In this document: in pieces, positions 11,695 to 20,780 of the stretch | How the letters are laid out: each line of letters opens with the position of its first letter | How positions within the stretch are numbered: position 1 is the first letter of the stretch | Source of the DNA: Lobosporangium transversale | Lineage: Eukaryota; Mortierellomycota; Mortierellomycetes; Mortierellales; Mortierellaceae | Reading direction: 5' to 3' | Length of the DNA stretch: 64,000 bases | Assembly: GCF_002105155.1 (NCBI RefSeq) | Contig: NW_019029001.1 | Location: 434,001 to 498,000 of the forward strand | Notes under the pieces: generated by a model | Seen by the model: the letters and a program-made list of their open reading frames with translations, nothing else | Told to the model about the DNA's origin: nothing | Database searches by the model: none | Program-made: the position numbers and the translations under genes

Positions 11695-11822
11695 AGCTTT
11701 CTTTTTCCGTTTCATTTATCTCTTTCCTTATTTGTTACCTTTTTACTTGTTTACACACATTTTTATTTATTCATCCCCTTATTTGCCCTTTTTTTCAAAC
11801 AAAGACCTTTTATTTATCAACA

Positions 11823-14800
11823 ATGAAACCCCCATCCAATATCAACGTTCAAAGCACCGCAAGCTCCTCTACCACGACCACATCCTCCAATTCCTTTCTT
11901 GACACCGATGGTGATGTAAATATGGAAACTACAACCAATCAGCATTTTAATCTTGCAGGAATTGAACGATTCGATAGCAAGACGGATGTTTCATCCTGGT
12001 TACGCGCTATGGACGCTTTGTACAAAATTTCCAACGTCAATGATAACTTCTTTACAGTTCGTGTTGCTCTACATATGGAAAAGATCGCACGTGATTGGAG
12101 TCTTAGACACATTGACGATCTTGAGACTAAGAATATCCTCACTTGGAAAAAATTCGCTCAAGATTTTAAGGAACAATTTGCCAAGGCGGATGATGAGTTC
12201 GAGCTACGTTACAAGTACGACAATTTATCCATGAAACCGAACTCAGATGTTATGGAATTCGTCCGTGAGTTCGAGGCAGCATACTATCCACTTCGTGATA
12301 AAATTCCCGAAGGAGAAAAAGTATGGAACTTCCGTCGAGTCGCAGATTTATGGCTCCAGCGCAAGCTTCAGAAAGAGAACGCCACGACCTGGAATGAAGT
12401 CCTAGATGTTTGTCGCACAGAATCTCATAACTGGCACGCAAAGAGACTCTTAGACAAGGCATCAAGATCCAATGACAAACCTCATACTCCTCCTCCACAT
12501 CAAGCATCTTACAAAAATAATGACTTTGTCAGACATTCAGCCTCACATACCACTTATCATCGAAATAACTCTCATCAAAACAATTCTCATCAAAATAATT
12601 CACAACAACACCAAGACCGTCATCAAGACCGTCATCAAGACCATGACCATGTTGCGGAATCTACTATGGACATAGATTCCCTCAGAACAAGACGTCCACC
12701 TTGTCCTACTTGTGGCAGGCACGGCCATTCTGAGGTACAATGCTACAAAAACGGTGGCAATGGTCCCCGGTCATGCTATATCTGTGGCAAGACAGATCAC
12801 AAAGGGTACGCTTGCCCTACAAAGCCTGATAATAAGCCTGACAAATCTGCCCATGTTAATCAATTACAAGCTCATACCGTTGAGCCTATTACAATGACAG
12901 ATAAATCAGCACCACTAGAAGATCACATCAAAATGTTGCCTGAACAGATCTTCATCAAAACGAACGTCGGCTCAACTGAGCTGATTGCCCTTATCGACGG
13001 CGGATGCAATTGCAACGCGATCTCTACAACAGCGCTTAACAGGATCCGCGCATATGATCCTTCGCTCATAAAAAAAGAAACAAAACTCAATCGGCCAACA
13101 ATCGCCACTACAGCCAATCTTAGTAACGTAAAGTTGACAAGCTTAGTCACTCTCGTATTTACTATCGGCAACTTTACTCATGACGAGGAATTTTGCGTGG
13201 CTGATATCCTAAGTCAAGACATTTACCTTGGCCTGGTTTGGTTAAAGAAGTATAATCCAAATACTGATTATGTTCAAGGAACTTTGACTTGGACTGTGAA
13301 TGGAGCATCATACAAGGCTTCTTCCAAAGACTCATCCCTAAAGGTTCTTTCTTCGGAACCTCAAATGGATTCGTTGTGTACTCATCGAGCCATCCAGCGT
13401 GCTGTGTCAAATCAACAAGACCTGGGTTTGGTTTTTCTTCAAGATGAACAATCGACTCCGAAAATTTCTGCTCTTTCGTTAGCGGAAGTTATTAAAGACA
13501 ACAATATTGATCCTACACTACAGAAGCTTTTATACGAATATGAAAATTCTGTCTTCACTCCATTGTCGACTCTACCACCACAGAGACCTCAAGATCATCA
13601 CATTGATACAGTAGACGCACGCCCGATCTATAAGCGAGCCTACAAGATGTCCCCAAAAGAGTTGTTAGTTTTAAAGCAACAACTTGATGATTTACTTAAG
13701 AAAGGCTTTATCAGACCTTCCATTTCCCCGTGGGCATCCCCTGTTCTATTCGTGACCAAGAGCGATGGTTCCCTCCGGCTGTGTATTGATTATAGAGCTT
13801 TGAACTCAATCACAATCAAGAATAGGTACCCACTTCCCTTGATCGAAGAATTTTTCGATCGATTTACTGGTGCTACTGTTTTCTCCAAGCTAGACTTAGA
13901 AAGTGCTTTTAATCAAGTGCGTATTCACCCTGCAGACATTCCAAAAACTGCTTTCAATACAAGATATGGCCATTTCGAATACGTAGTCATGCCTTTTGGT
14001 CTCACAGGAGGACCTGCTACATGCCAGACTTTAACCAATGATGTCTTAAAGGAATTCTTGGACAAGTTCGTTGTTGTCTTTTTAGACGACATCCTTATTT
14101 TCTCTTCTTCTATGAAAGAGCATGTTCAACATCTCAAGCTGGTTCTAGAAGCTTTGAAATCGGCTTCCCTTCACGCAAAGCCCAGCAAGTGTACCTTTGG
14201 TGTATCTGAAGTCAAATTCTTGGGTCATGTCATATCCTCTCGAGGTATTGAAGTCGATCCAGACAAGGTTGCAGTCCTTAAAGATTGGCCCACTCCATCC
14301 AATGTTCAAGAATTACGCTCATTCTTAGGCTTCACAAATTACTACAGGCGATTTATACGCAACTTCGCCAAGATTGCAAGCCCCTTGACTGATTTATTAA
14401 AGCAAGAAGGACAAAACAATGCCAAAAAGAGACCTTTACCACAATGGACTCCTAGCCATCAAGCAGCCATGGACAAGTTGATTCAATTGCTTACCTCAAC
14501 ACCAGTTCTTTACCCCGGAGACTTTTCTAAGCCATTTTTTGTGGAAACTGATGCCTCTGACATTGCTACAGGAGCAGTTCTTTCACAAATGATCGATAAC
14601 CGTCTTCACCCGGTTGCTTTTGTGTCACACAAGCTCTCTAATTCTGAGAAAAATTTTCCAGTCCATGAAAAGGAACTATTGGCCATAGTCCGAGCATGTG
14701 GAGCATGGCGCTCTTACCTCTTAGGATCAGTAGTAACCGTCTTCACTGATCACGCTAGCCTACGCTTTTTATTTAATCAACCTCATCTGAGCGGTCGTAT

Positions 14801-16463
14801 GGCCAGATGGATTGAATTTTTGGCGCCCTACAATCTTGATATTCAATATCGTCGAGGTGTCGATAACTCAGCCGCAGATGCTTTGTCTCGTTTATCTACA
14901 CCAACAGTTGCCTCTCTTGCAACTACTTCATCTATAAAAGACTTTGCCGCTGATAATGTTGACTGGCCTTTATACATCTATGCCTATTTCAAGGATGGAT
15001 CCTTACCTGAAGATGATGAATCTGCTAAACTAGTAAGAGATGAAGCAATTCATTTCCAAGTCGATCACGATACTTTGTGTCGTATAACAGAACACGGCCC
15101 AGTCCCATTTGTTCCTTTCGTCAATCGAGCTGATACTCTATATATGTATCATGCTGGCTTTGGTCATCTTGGCCGAAACGGCTTATTCGATCTGGTTTCA
15201 ACTCGTGTATGGTGGCCAACCCTTCGTGCTGATATTATAACAATGGTCTCAGCTTGTCCTGAATGTCAGCTGTTAGCCCGTCAAGATGCCACTGTTGCAC
15301 CTCTACATCCTCTAGAGCCTACCTTGCCCTTTCAGCGCTGGGGAATGGACTTCATAGGAGCCCTACCGAAAACCAAGAATGGCAATCGTTGGATTATCAC
15401 CGCAATTGATTATGCTACCAACTGGCCCTTAGCCCGTGCTGTGCATGAAGCGACTGCATCGGCAGTTGCTGACTTTATTTATGAGGAAATTTTTATGCAG
15501 TTTGGATGTCCATCTGAAATTGTCACAGACCGTGGATCAAATTTCACGGCAGCGACCTTACAGCGATATATGAATCGGATGGGTACGAACCATCAACTAA
15601 CATCTGCATACCATCCCCGAGCCAACGGAAAGTGCGAACGATTTAACGGCTTATTAGGCACAATGATTAACAAGTTTGTCGGAAATCATCGTACAGCTTG
15701 GGACAGATACATTTTACAAGCCTTATTCGCATGTCGAGTTCGTATACACTCTATCACTAAAGTGTCACCTTTTAAACTGGTTTATGGTCTAGATCCAGTT
15801 ATCCCTGGAGATACTTCTCACCCTCATTTATTCGACTTCATAACGGAAGATGATTACTCAGCTTACAGACAACAACAGTTTGATCAGATTGATGAAATAC
15901 GTCGCAAGGCACATGGTCTACAACAGAAAGCAGCAGATCTTATGGCTTCTACCTATGACAAGCAGAATGAAATCGACGAAAATAAATTTCTTCCAGGTGA
16001 TGCTGTCCTTGTGAAGCACTTCGCTAAGAAGAAATTTGATCAAAGTTTTTATGGTCCCTTACGTATTGTTCGAGCAACGCCTCTACATACCTTTCAGCTT
16101 GCATGGCCTGACGGTACGATAAAAGCTGACTTAGTCCATCAAGATAGATTGAAGAAGGCTGTTCTAGTCGATAACGAGATGCCTAAGGCGCCTTGGTATA
16201 AACCAAAAAGCGCTTCTGATGAATTTTCTATGGATAATTCCATGGACGGATCACCCATTGAACTTGATCCAGTAACGGCACAAATTCAAGATGCTGCACG
16301 ACAACGTGTAGCTCAAGAGCAGTTCATCGCTGATCGTGATGCTGTAGCTCCTCCTTCTCCTATCATTCCTCCAGCAAATACTGCTGAGATTTATCAGAGA
16401 GAGCTACGGCGTTTATCCAGGCACTCCAGGAGTAGTGCCAATCCGAATGGAGGGGTGTCGTAA
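11823..16463 (+). CDS. Ty3/gypsy Gag-Pol polyprotein
   Basis: 1,546 aa in a single frame with no frameshift. Order: capsid-like Gag (about 45-215); two CCHC knuckles (CPTCGRHGHSEVQC near 293 and CYICGKTDHKGYAC near 318); aspartic protease-like site ALIDGGCNCNAIS near 390, where the usual D-S/T-G is D-G-G; reverse transcriptase (LCIDYRAL near 653, VVVFLDDILIFS near 750); RNase H (FFVETDAS near 905); integrase with H-x4-H and CPEC zinc module (about 1105-1150) and D-D-E residues in WGMDF, IVTDRGSNF and GKCERFNG (about 1173, 1233, 1265); then a GPY/F module (FYGPLRIV near 1408). No chromodomain is evident. The stop codon lies inside the 3' LTR, so the last residues (VS, stop) are encoded by LTR bases. 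Confidence 0.95.
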   Translation: MKPPSNINVQSTASSSTTTTSSNSFLDTDGDVNMETTTNQHFNLAGIERFDSKTDVSSWLRAMDALYKISNVNDNFFTVRVALHMEKIARDWSLRHIDDLETKNILTWKKFAQDFKEQFAKADDEFELRYKYDNLSMKPNSDVMEFVREFEAAYYPLRDKIPEGEKVWNFRRVADLWLQRKLQKENATTWNEVLDVCRTESHNWHAKRLLDKASRSNDKPHTPPPHQASYKNNDFVRHSASHTTYHRNNSHQNNSHQNNSQQHQDRHQDRHQDHDHVAESTMDIDSLRTRRPPCPTCGRHGHSEVQCYKNGGNGPRSCYICGKTDHKGYACPTKPDNKPDKSAHVNQLQAHTVEPITMTDKSAPLEDHIKMLPEQIFIKTNVGSTELIALIDGGCNCNAISTTALNRIRAYDPSLIKKETKLNRPTIATTANLSNVKLTSLVTLVFTIGNFTHDEEFCVADILSQDIYLGLVWLKKYNPNTDYVQGTLTWTVNGASYKASSKDSSLKVLSSEPQMDSLCTHRAIQRAVSNQQDLGLVFLQDEQSTPKISALSLAEVIKDNNIDPTLQKLLYEYENSVFTPLSTLPPQRPQDHHIDTVDARPIYKRAYKMSPKELLVLKQQLDDLLKKGFIRPSISPWASPVLFVTKSDGSLRLCIDYRALNSITIKNRYPLPLIEEFFDRFTGATVFSKLDLESAFNQVRIHPADIPKTAFNTRYGHFEYVVMPFGLTGGPATCQTLTNDVLKEFLDKFVVVFLDDILIFSSSMKEHVQHLKLVLEALKSASLHAKPSKCTFGVSEVKFLGHVISSRGIEVDPDKVAVLKDWPTPSNVQELRSFLGFTNYYRRFIRNFAKIASPLTDLLKQEGQNNAKKRPLPQWTPSHQAAMDKLIQLLTSTPVLYPGDFSKPFFVETDASDIATGAVLSQMIDNRLHPVAFVSHKLSNSEKNFPVHEKELLAIVRACGAWRSYLLGSVVTVFTDHASLRFLFNQPHLSGRMARWIEFLAPYNLDIQYRRGVDNSAADALSRLSTPTVASLATTSSIKDFAADNVDWPLYIYAYFKDGSLPEDDESAKLVRDEAIHFQVDHDTLCRITEHGPVPFVPFVNRADTLYMYHAGFGHLGRNGLFDLVSTRVWWPTLRADIITMVSACPECQLLARQDATVAPLHPLEPTLPFQRWGMDFIGALPKTKNGNRWIITAIDYATNWPLARAVHEATASAVADFIYEEIFMQFGCPSEIVTDRGSNFTAATLQRYMNRMGTNHQLTSAYHPRANGKCERFNGLLGTMINKFVGNHRTAWDRYILQALFACRVRIHSITKVSPFKLVYGLDPVIPGDTSHPHLFDFITEDDYSAYRQQQFDQIDEIRRKAHGLQQKAADLMASTYDKQNEIDENKFLPGDAVLVKHFAKKKFDQSFYGPLRIVRATPLHTFQLAWPDGTIKADLVHQDRLKKAVLVDNEMPKAPWYKPKSASDEFSMDNSMDGSPIELDPVTAQIQDAARQRVAQEQFIADRDAVAPPSPIIPPANTAEIYQRELRRLSRHSRSSANPNGGVS

Positions 16464-16840
16464 ATGACGCCTATTCATTTACCTAAATATGTATTTCCTT
16501 TCAATTTATTTATTTCCTATCATCCTATTTTCTACCATTTTTAAATAGTATTTAAGTAGCTTTTTCCTTCACTGCAAAAACGGCATCTCTCTTCTTATTA
16601 TCGATGCCCTTTTGCAGGTGAGTTTATCTTCATTATTCTCATTATGAATTCTCAGAAAATTAGCAGTTATTAAAGATCTCTCTTCTTATTATCGATGCCC
16701 TTTTGCAGCATCCTCAAAATCATTCAAAGCATTACTTAGGATCACTATCGTATCCCAAAACCACGAGGCTCTTGCCCAATTCTTCATTTTTCATCATTAC
16801 CTACTAGTTTCCAGAGATCACTAGTAGATGCTCTACGACA
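16456..16840 (+). repeat. 3' LTR of Ty3/gypsy element (385 bp)
   Basis: Reads identical to the 5' LTR by eye, including the internal 33-bp duplication (16585-16617 and 16676-16708). It is followed by AAAG, the 4-bp target duplication. Confidence 0.95.
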
Positions 16841-16845
16841 AAAGC

Positions 16846-16960
16846 TGTCCTAAATCGAAGTAACTTAAGTTCATATCCTATAGCAAGTGACGTCATGGTA
16901 GGTAGAACCAGAGGTATACCTATAGTGGTACCCTCAAACCCACCCCGTCCTGCCTGGACC
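16846..16960 (+). repeat. LTR-like repeat fragment
   Basis: About 115 bp starting TGTCCTAAATCGA and ending GTCCTGCCTGGAC, closely matching 61432-61555. A SINE begins where the similarity stops, so this is probably a repeat interrupted by the SINE. It contains no coding sequence. Confidence 0.6.
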
Positions 16961-17635
16961 AAGCCCAATGGCTGAGTAGTATACTCGTCAGGGCACCCTC
17001 CTGTCTAGTCCAGGGGCCGGGTTCGAGTCCTGGTTAAGGCACATAAAGTGAAGCAAACATGTGCCAGGTCAGGGATTTGCTTGAGTTTTTATACTTTCTC
17101 TCCGAGACAGCCTAGTGTTCTCCGCTAAGGCTAAGATCGTGGGTGCACTACCCTAAGTCGCCTGGCTGGCCACATGTCTTAGGTTTATATTCCACCCCCC
17201 AGCCGAACCAGCGGTACATCTGGCAGCACATCCCCCCCATCCACCCACTTGACTAGGACAGCGATGATCACAAAGTTTGACGGAGTCCAAAGTAGAAATT
17301 TCAGACCAATCCCGCAAGATTTGGGTCCACATGCCAGTGGATTTGATCGAATAGAAAAAATTAAAAAGTCGTCCTTAGCTAGAGTCGGCACGCCAGCCTC
17401 CGCGGCTTTTCACGGGCGCAACAGGCCACATCGGAAGGATGGACTTCGAGTACCGATCACGGTGTACATTGGTAGAGAAAAACATGGATACGAATTGGCT
17501 CTTCACAGCCATCCCGTGCGAACTTTGAGAGTTTCGCTTGTTTCATAGTTGAGGGCGATATCATTACTTTATAGCGAGATTATGAAATAAAATTCCTCAC
17601 CTCTGTGGGTTCTTGTTAACACGAAAAAGAAAAAT
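16961..17635 (+). mobile_element. Long tRNA-derived SINE with embedded ORF (copy 1)
   Basis: The head has a tRNA-like A box (TGGCTGAGTAGT near 16969) and a consensus B box (GGTTCGAGTCC near 17024). The body holds an ORF (17249-17548) identical in protein sequence to part of the copy at 60568-61068. The 3' end reads CCTCTGTGGGTTCTTGTTAA plus an A-rich tail, resembling the LINE tail GTGGGTCCTTGTTATCAAAA found in the same region, which suggests LINE-dependent mobilisation. Without the nested insert, the second copy (60469-61278, minus) has almost the same length, about 687 bp. Confidence 0.75.
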
Positions 17636-17639
17636 GGAT

Positions 17640-17752
17640 TGAAAACACCGTGATGAGCCGTGGTATTTGAAGGACATACCGAGAGTTTATAGAGCTAACA
17701 TCTAAATAAACCCTATATGACGTCGTGGGTCCTTGTTATCAAAAAAAAATTA
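17640..17752 (+). repeat. LINE 3' tail fragment
   Basis: TTATAGAGCTAACATCTAAA, then CGTGGGTCCTTGTTATC, then an A-run: the common LINE 3' terminus on the plus strand, 5'-truncated. Confidence 0.6.
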
Positions 17753-18245
17753 AAGCTCCAGGCTAACAACTGAAGATTGATCACGCTAGGGGACGTAACT
17801 GTGCTAGGAGGCACAGACGCAGCAGGGGTAGATCCTTTAGCTCTCATCAGGGACAACGGCGGGCAGCAGACGTGAAGGCGATCAGGACTGAGGCAAATCG
17901 AAGGGTAGCGGCAAGCTACCGACATTGGCGATGATGGAGCGCCTGGAAAGTTGCAAATTTTTGATGATTGAGGGTTGGAGCTAAAGGATGGCCTTTGCGT
18001 ACAACAGGCCAAGTAGGGAGTGGAGCCGTGCCACAGGCTCCCAGAGGACCAAGGAAGTCTACTCAATGCTGATGCGATTTATGAACAGGATGTTGTACTA
18101 TGGCAGTATGACGATGTGGCTACAGCCAATTATTAGTTACCAGTTTATTTGCGATCCCAGCAATGGAGCAATCCATTTAAAGAGCTAGCGTCTTGGTAAA
18201 TTCTACGTAACCTCGTGAATCCTCATTATCAGAAAAAAAAAAAAA
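17753..18245 (+). mobile_element. 5'-truncated LINE 3' fragment
   Basis: About 490 bp matching, in opposite orientation, the 3' end of the LINE fragment at 34075-34540. The shared part is the C-terminal coding tail plus 3' UTR, and it ends in GTGAATCCTCATTATCAG and an A-run. Several frame breaks make it non-functional. Confidence 0.65.
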
Positions 18246-18455
18246 CAAAAATGGCAGATGAGAGATAAAAAGAAGTTTTGAATTTAGCCTTTATTCTTTT
18301 ATTACAACTGCAACTTCATAATGATTTGCATTTATGGAGAACTTATAGTTACATGCTTTGTCACGTGTAGGATCTGGGCTAAGTGAAATATGTTAGATAC
18401 GACACACTCGTTTTCACACAGGTTTCATCTCTTTCCAACTCTGTCTCCAGTATAA

Positions 18456-19355
18456 ATGTCACAACAGAACCCATTTCAAAGCACTAAGCAGGAGCACCAA
18501 AGCTCTTCTCATCCTTGTATCCATCGATATGAAACATATCCAGAATATGGGACAGCACCCCAAAGGCCCATTGCCGATCCAGAAATAGGGATGAGTTCAA
18601 CGTCTGCAAATAAAAGAGCAACAATGAAGGCGGCATCGGATACAGCTATAAATGTAACAACTATACCGATCGACTTTACTAAGTGTAACAACACATTTAG
18701 GTCTCCTCTATCTCCTGCGCCTCCATCTTCTCGACCTCCATCCTCCCCTCCTCTTGAGCCCCATGATCTTATTGGCGACAAGAATGATTCATGGTTCAAC
18801 CGGTCACGCCACAGGATCGGGCATATTATCGAAAGCAAAATGACCCACATCATAATCCTTACCCTAACGTCGATTGATATTATCCTAGTCATGCTTCAAA
18901 TTGGCGCCAGTTTACTTCATCTTGATGAGACTGAAAAGGAGCATTGGACCATATTAATGTTTGAACATACGTCACTTGCTATCGTCAGTCTCTTTGTAGT
19001 GGAAATCCTTCTCAAGCTGTATGCATTCGGTCCGTTGTACTTCTGGCGAGGAACCAAGCATGGAATCCTGCATCTACTTGATGCATTAATCATATTGACG
19101 TCATTCATCTTAGAATTAGTCCTCAGAGGCGCTGCAGTAGAACTCTCCGGTCTATTGATCATCTTTCGATTATGGAGAATTATTAAGCTCACAGGAACTG
19201 TAGCTATCGAAGTCTCAGAGCATGATGAGGCTCGATGCGCGTCATTAGAGGCGAGGATCCAACAGTTGGAAAGAGAATTGGAACAAGCACAATTGAAAAT
19301 TCAAAGGCTCGAGCGTTTGGATTCACATACCGAAAACAGCAATAAATCTCACTAA
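18456..19355 (+). CDS. Hv1-like voltage-gated proton channel
   Basis: 299 aa, single exon. A Pro/Ser-rich cytosolic N-terminus (1-118) precedes four membrane segments forming one voltage-sensor domain and no pore domain: S1 about 130-155, S2 about 171-196, S3 about 203-224, S4 about 228-250. Key Hv1 positions are present: D141 in S1 (equivalent to the selectivity Asp), E183 and K187 in S2, D209 in S3, and the S4 signature FRLWRIIKL with R238, R241 and K244 (Lys replaces the third Arg). Residues 262-289 form a heptad-like coiled coil, as in dimeric Hv1 channels. It probably extrudes protons at the plasma membrane during depolarisation or acidification. Fungal Hv1 channels are known; the assignment rests on motif order. 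Confidence 0.9.
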   Translation: MSQQNPFQSTKQEHQSSSHPCIHRYETYPEYGTAPQRPIADPEIGMSSTSANKRATMKAASDTAINVTTIPIDFTKCNNTFRSPLSPAPPSSRPPSSPPLEPHDLIGDKNDSWFNRSRHRIGHIIESKMTHIIILTLTSIDIILVMLQIGASLLHLDETEKEHWTILMFEHTSLAIVSLFVVEILLKLYAFGPLYFWRGTKHGILHLLDALIILTSFILELVLRGAAVELSGLLIIFRLWRIIKLTGTVAIEVSEHDEARCASLEARIQQLERELEQAQLKIQRLERLDSHTENSNKSH

Positions 19356-19608
19356 GGACAGGCTAATAAAGTTTAAATGTTTGTATTTTTATTCATTAAA
19401 CCAACCCTGTTCAAGTTAGATAACCAATCTTTTTTTGATCATGCTATATTTCACACGGCTTCGGCGATCCAAATGAAAACATGTCAAGAGTTAGGACATC
19501 TTGTTGTCTTTGATTAAAAAATAAAAAATAAAAAAATAGAGCACTTGTATGCGCTATTGCTATTTGGTAATTGAATGAAGAGATGATTTTTGATGTGCCT
19601 TGTTTTTA

Positions 19609-20319
19609 CTACTCTTTTGGTTTCATGAACGTCCGCTGTGTCTCGCTAGTTCCATTGCCACTACTATTGCCTCCATTCATTTTCTGACTGCCTTGATTAT
19701 TAGATTGTGGTGGCGCTCTCCTATTTGAAATGGGTTTCTTTGAAGTAGATGGTGACGTTGATGTTTTCAATTTCTTTGCCTTATTACCAAGTTGATTTGC
19801 CATATCTACATCATCAATCTCGTTGTGCCTCTCTCTCTTCAACTCACGATCTAGCCGCTGCTCCCTTGATTTCTTTAAGGCTGATCTCTATTTTTTTTTT
19901 TCATTTGTTAGCGACAAGAGATAGCATCAAAGCAAACTATGTTATGATTCCATCAGAAATGTAACACGAGCTTGCTCACCTCGACCTCCTCATTGAAATT
20001 TTGAAATGACACTCGCCCAATGCTTGATCGCTCAGTACTCTCCATCTGCAAAAAACTAGATTCGTACTCCACTTGGAATTTCCTTTCAGAAAAAAAATAA
20101 AATAAAATAAAATAAAATTCATAGTTAAATTGATTGCCTTCGATCTCAAAGCCCGTAGTTACACGAAGCAGTAGCATTAACATTAGATAATATACAAAAC
20201 ATACGGTTTAGGGAGCTCGATCTTATTTTCCAATACCCAATGGGCCTCAGTAATTACCCTGACTTGCTCCTGCTCCAGCTTTTCCCGTGTCTCTTTTTCC
20301 TGCTGTCTCTGCATAAACT

Positions 20320-20353
<34 letters not shown>

Positions 20354-20559
20354 CATAAAGCCAAGATAATCCAAGTATGTGAGTACATGGCTAATACTGA
20401 TAAAATTCATCCCGCTTTTATAGGTTATATTCTTGTCCTTGTCCTTGTCCTTGTCCTTGTCTATATATCTTGAATAGAACTTGATGAAAAATGTGTGCAT
20501 ACTTTCATAGTGAGCAGCTTGCCCGAAAGAGCTTTTTTATGAGGTATTTCAGCAGCCAT
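19609..20559 (-). CDS. MPP6: M-phase phosphoprotein 6 homologue, nuclear exosome cofactor
   Basis: Four exons on the minus strand: 20559-20503, 20317-20205, 20082-19980, 19887-19609 (183 aa), all GT-AG and in phase. The start MAAEIPHKKALSGKLLTMKFMQR matches the conserved MPP6 opening (LSxxLLxMKFMQR). It is followed by EAHWVL, then SSIGRVSFQNFNEEVE (the family GRxSFxxFNxxVE block), and it ends FMKPKE, like the animal FLKPQD terminus. MPP6 binds Rrp6/Rrp40 and recruits Mtr4 to the nuclear exosome. The start is 221 bp from the divergent SPOUT1 start, so they may share a promoter. Intron 1 contains a 27-base T-run and a CTTGTC repeat (CCTTGT units on the plus strand, 20431-20460). Confidence 0.9.
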
Positions 20560-20780
20560 GTTTTCTAAAAACCACAGCTAGCCAATGAGGGGGACGAAAG
20601 AGGAAGAAAGGTGATGAACTATGGACAATGAACACTTTTGAGAATGTCGCCGATTGTTTCTTTCATGGAGTTTGTATCGAAGCCACAAAATAAATAAATA
20701 AAAAAAAAAAAGTGCCAGACTAGACTACACACCTGGGCAGCAATGAACAAACAGACTCCTTCAACAATTTAAAAAGCAGC
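20560..20780. promoter_or_regulatory. Divergent MPP6/SPOUT1 promoter interval
   Basis: 221 bp separate two head-to-head start codons. It contains a TAAA(TAAA)n/A-run at 20688-20711 and no ORF. Shared promoter function is inferred from the arrangement only. Confidence 0.4.

Larger units (their letters stand above)
11096..16840 (+). mobile_element. Full-length Ty3/gypsy LTR retrotransposon
   Basis: 5,745 bp between AAAG duplications (11092-11095 and 16841-16844). It has two 385-bp LTRs, one uninterrupted gag-pol ORF (11823-16463), a primer-binding site TGGTAGC at 11483-11489 three bases inside the 5' LTR (matching the GCTACCA 3' end typical of initiator tRNA-Met), and a polypurine tract GGAGGGG at 16449-16455 abutting the 3' LTR. 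The leader (11481-11822) contains a 28-base A-run at 11664-11691. Identical-looking LTRs and an intact ORF imply a recent, possibly active insertion. The 5' LTR faces away from the tRNA-Gly gene. Confidence 0.95.

Noticed and set aside
16985..17043. A possible second tRNA gene (B box GGTTCGAGTCC)
   Set aside because: No acceptor-stem pairing or anticodon arm can be drawn. The same sequence heads the SINE copy at 61080-61278, so it is a tRNA-derived SINE head.
20431..20460. CCTTGT tandem repeat as a coding or CRISPR-like feature
   Set aside because: A simple six-base tandem repeat inside MPP6 intron 1; no spacers and no cas-like genes. CRISPR arrays are not expected in a fungal nucleus.
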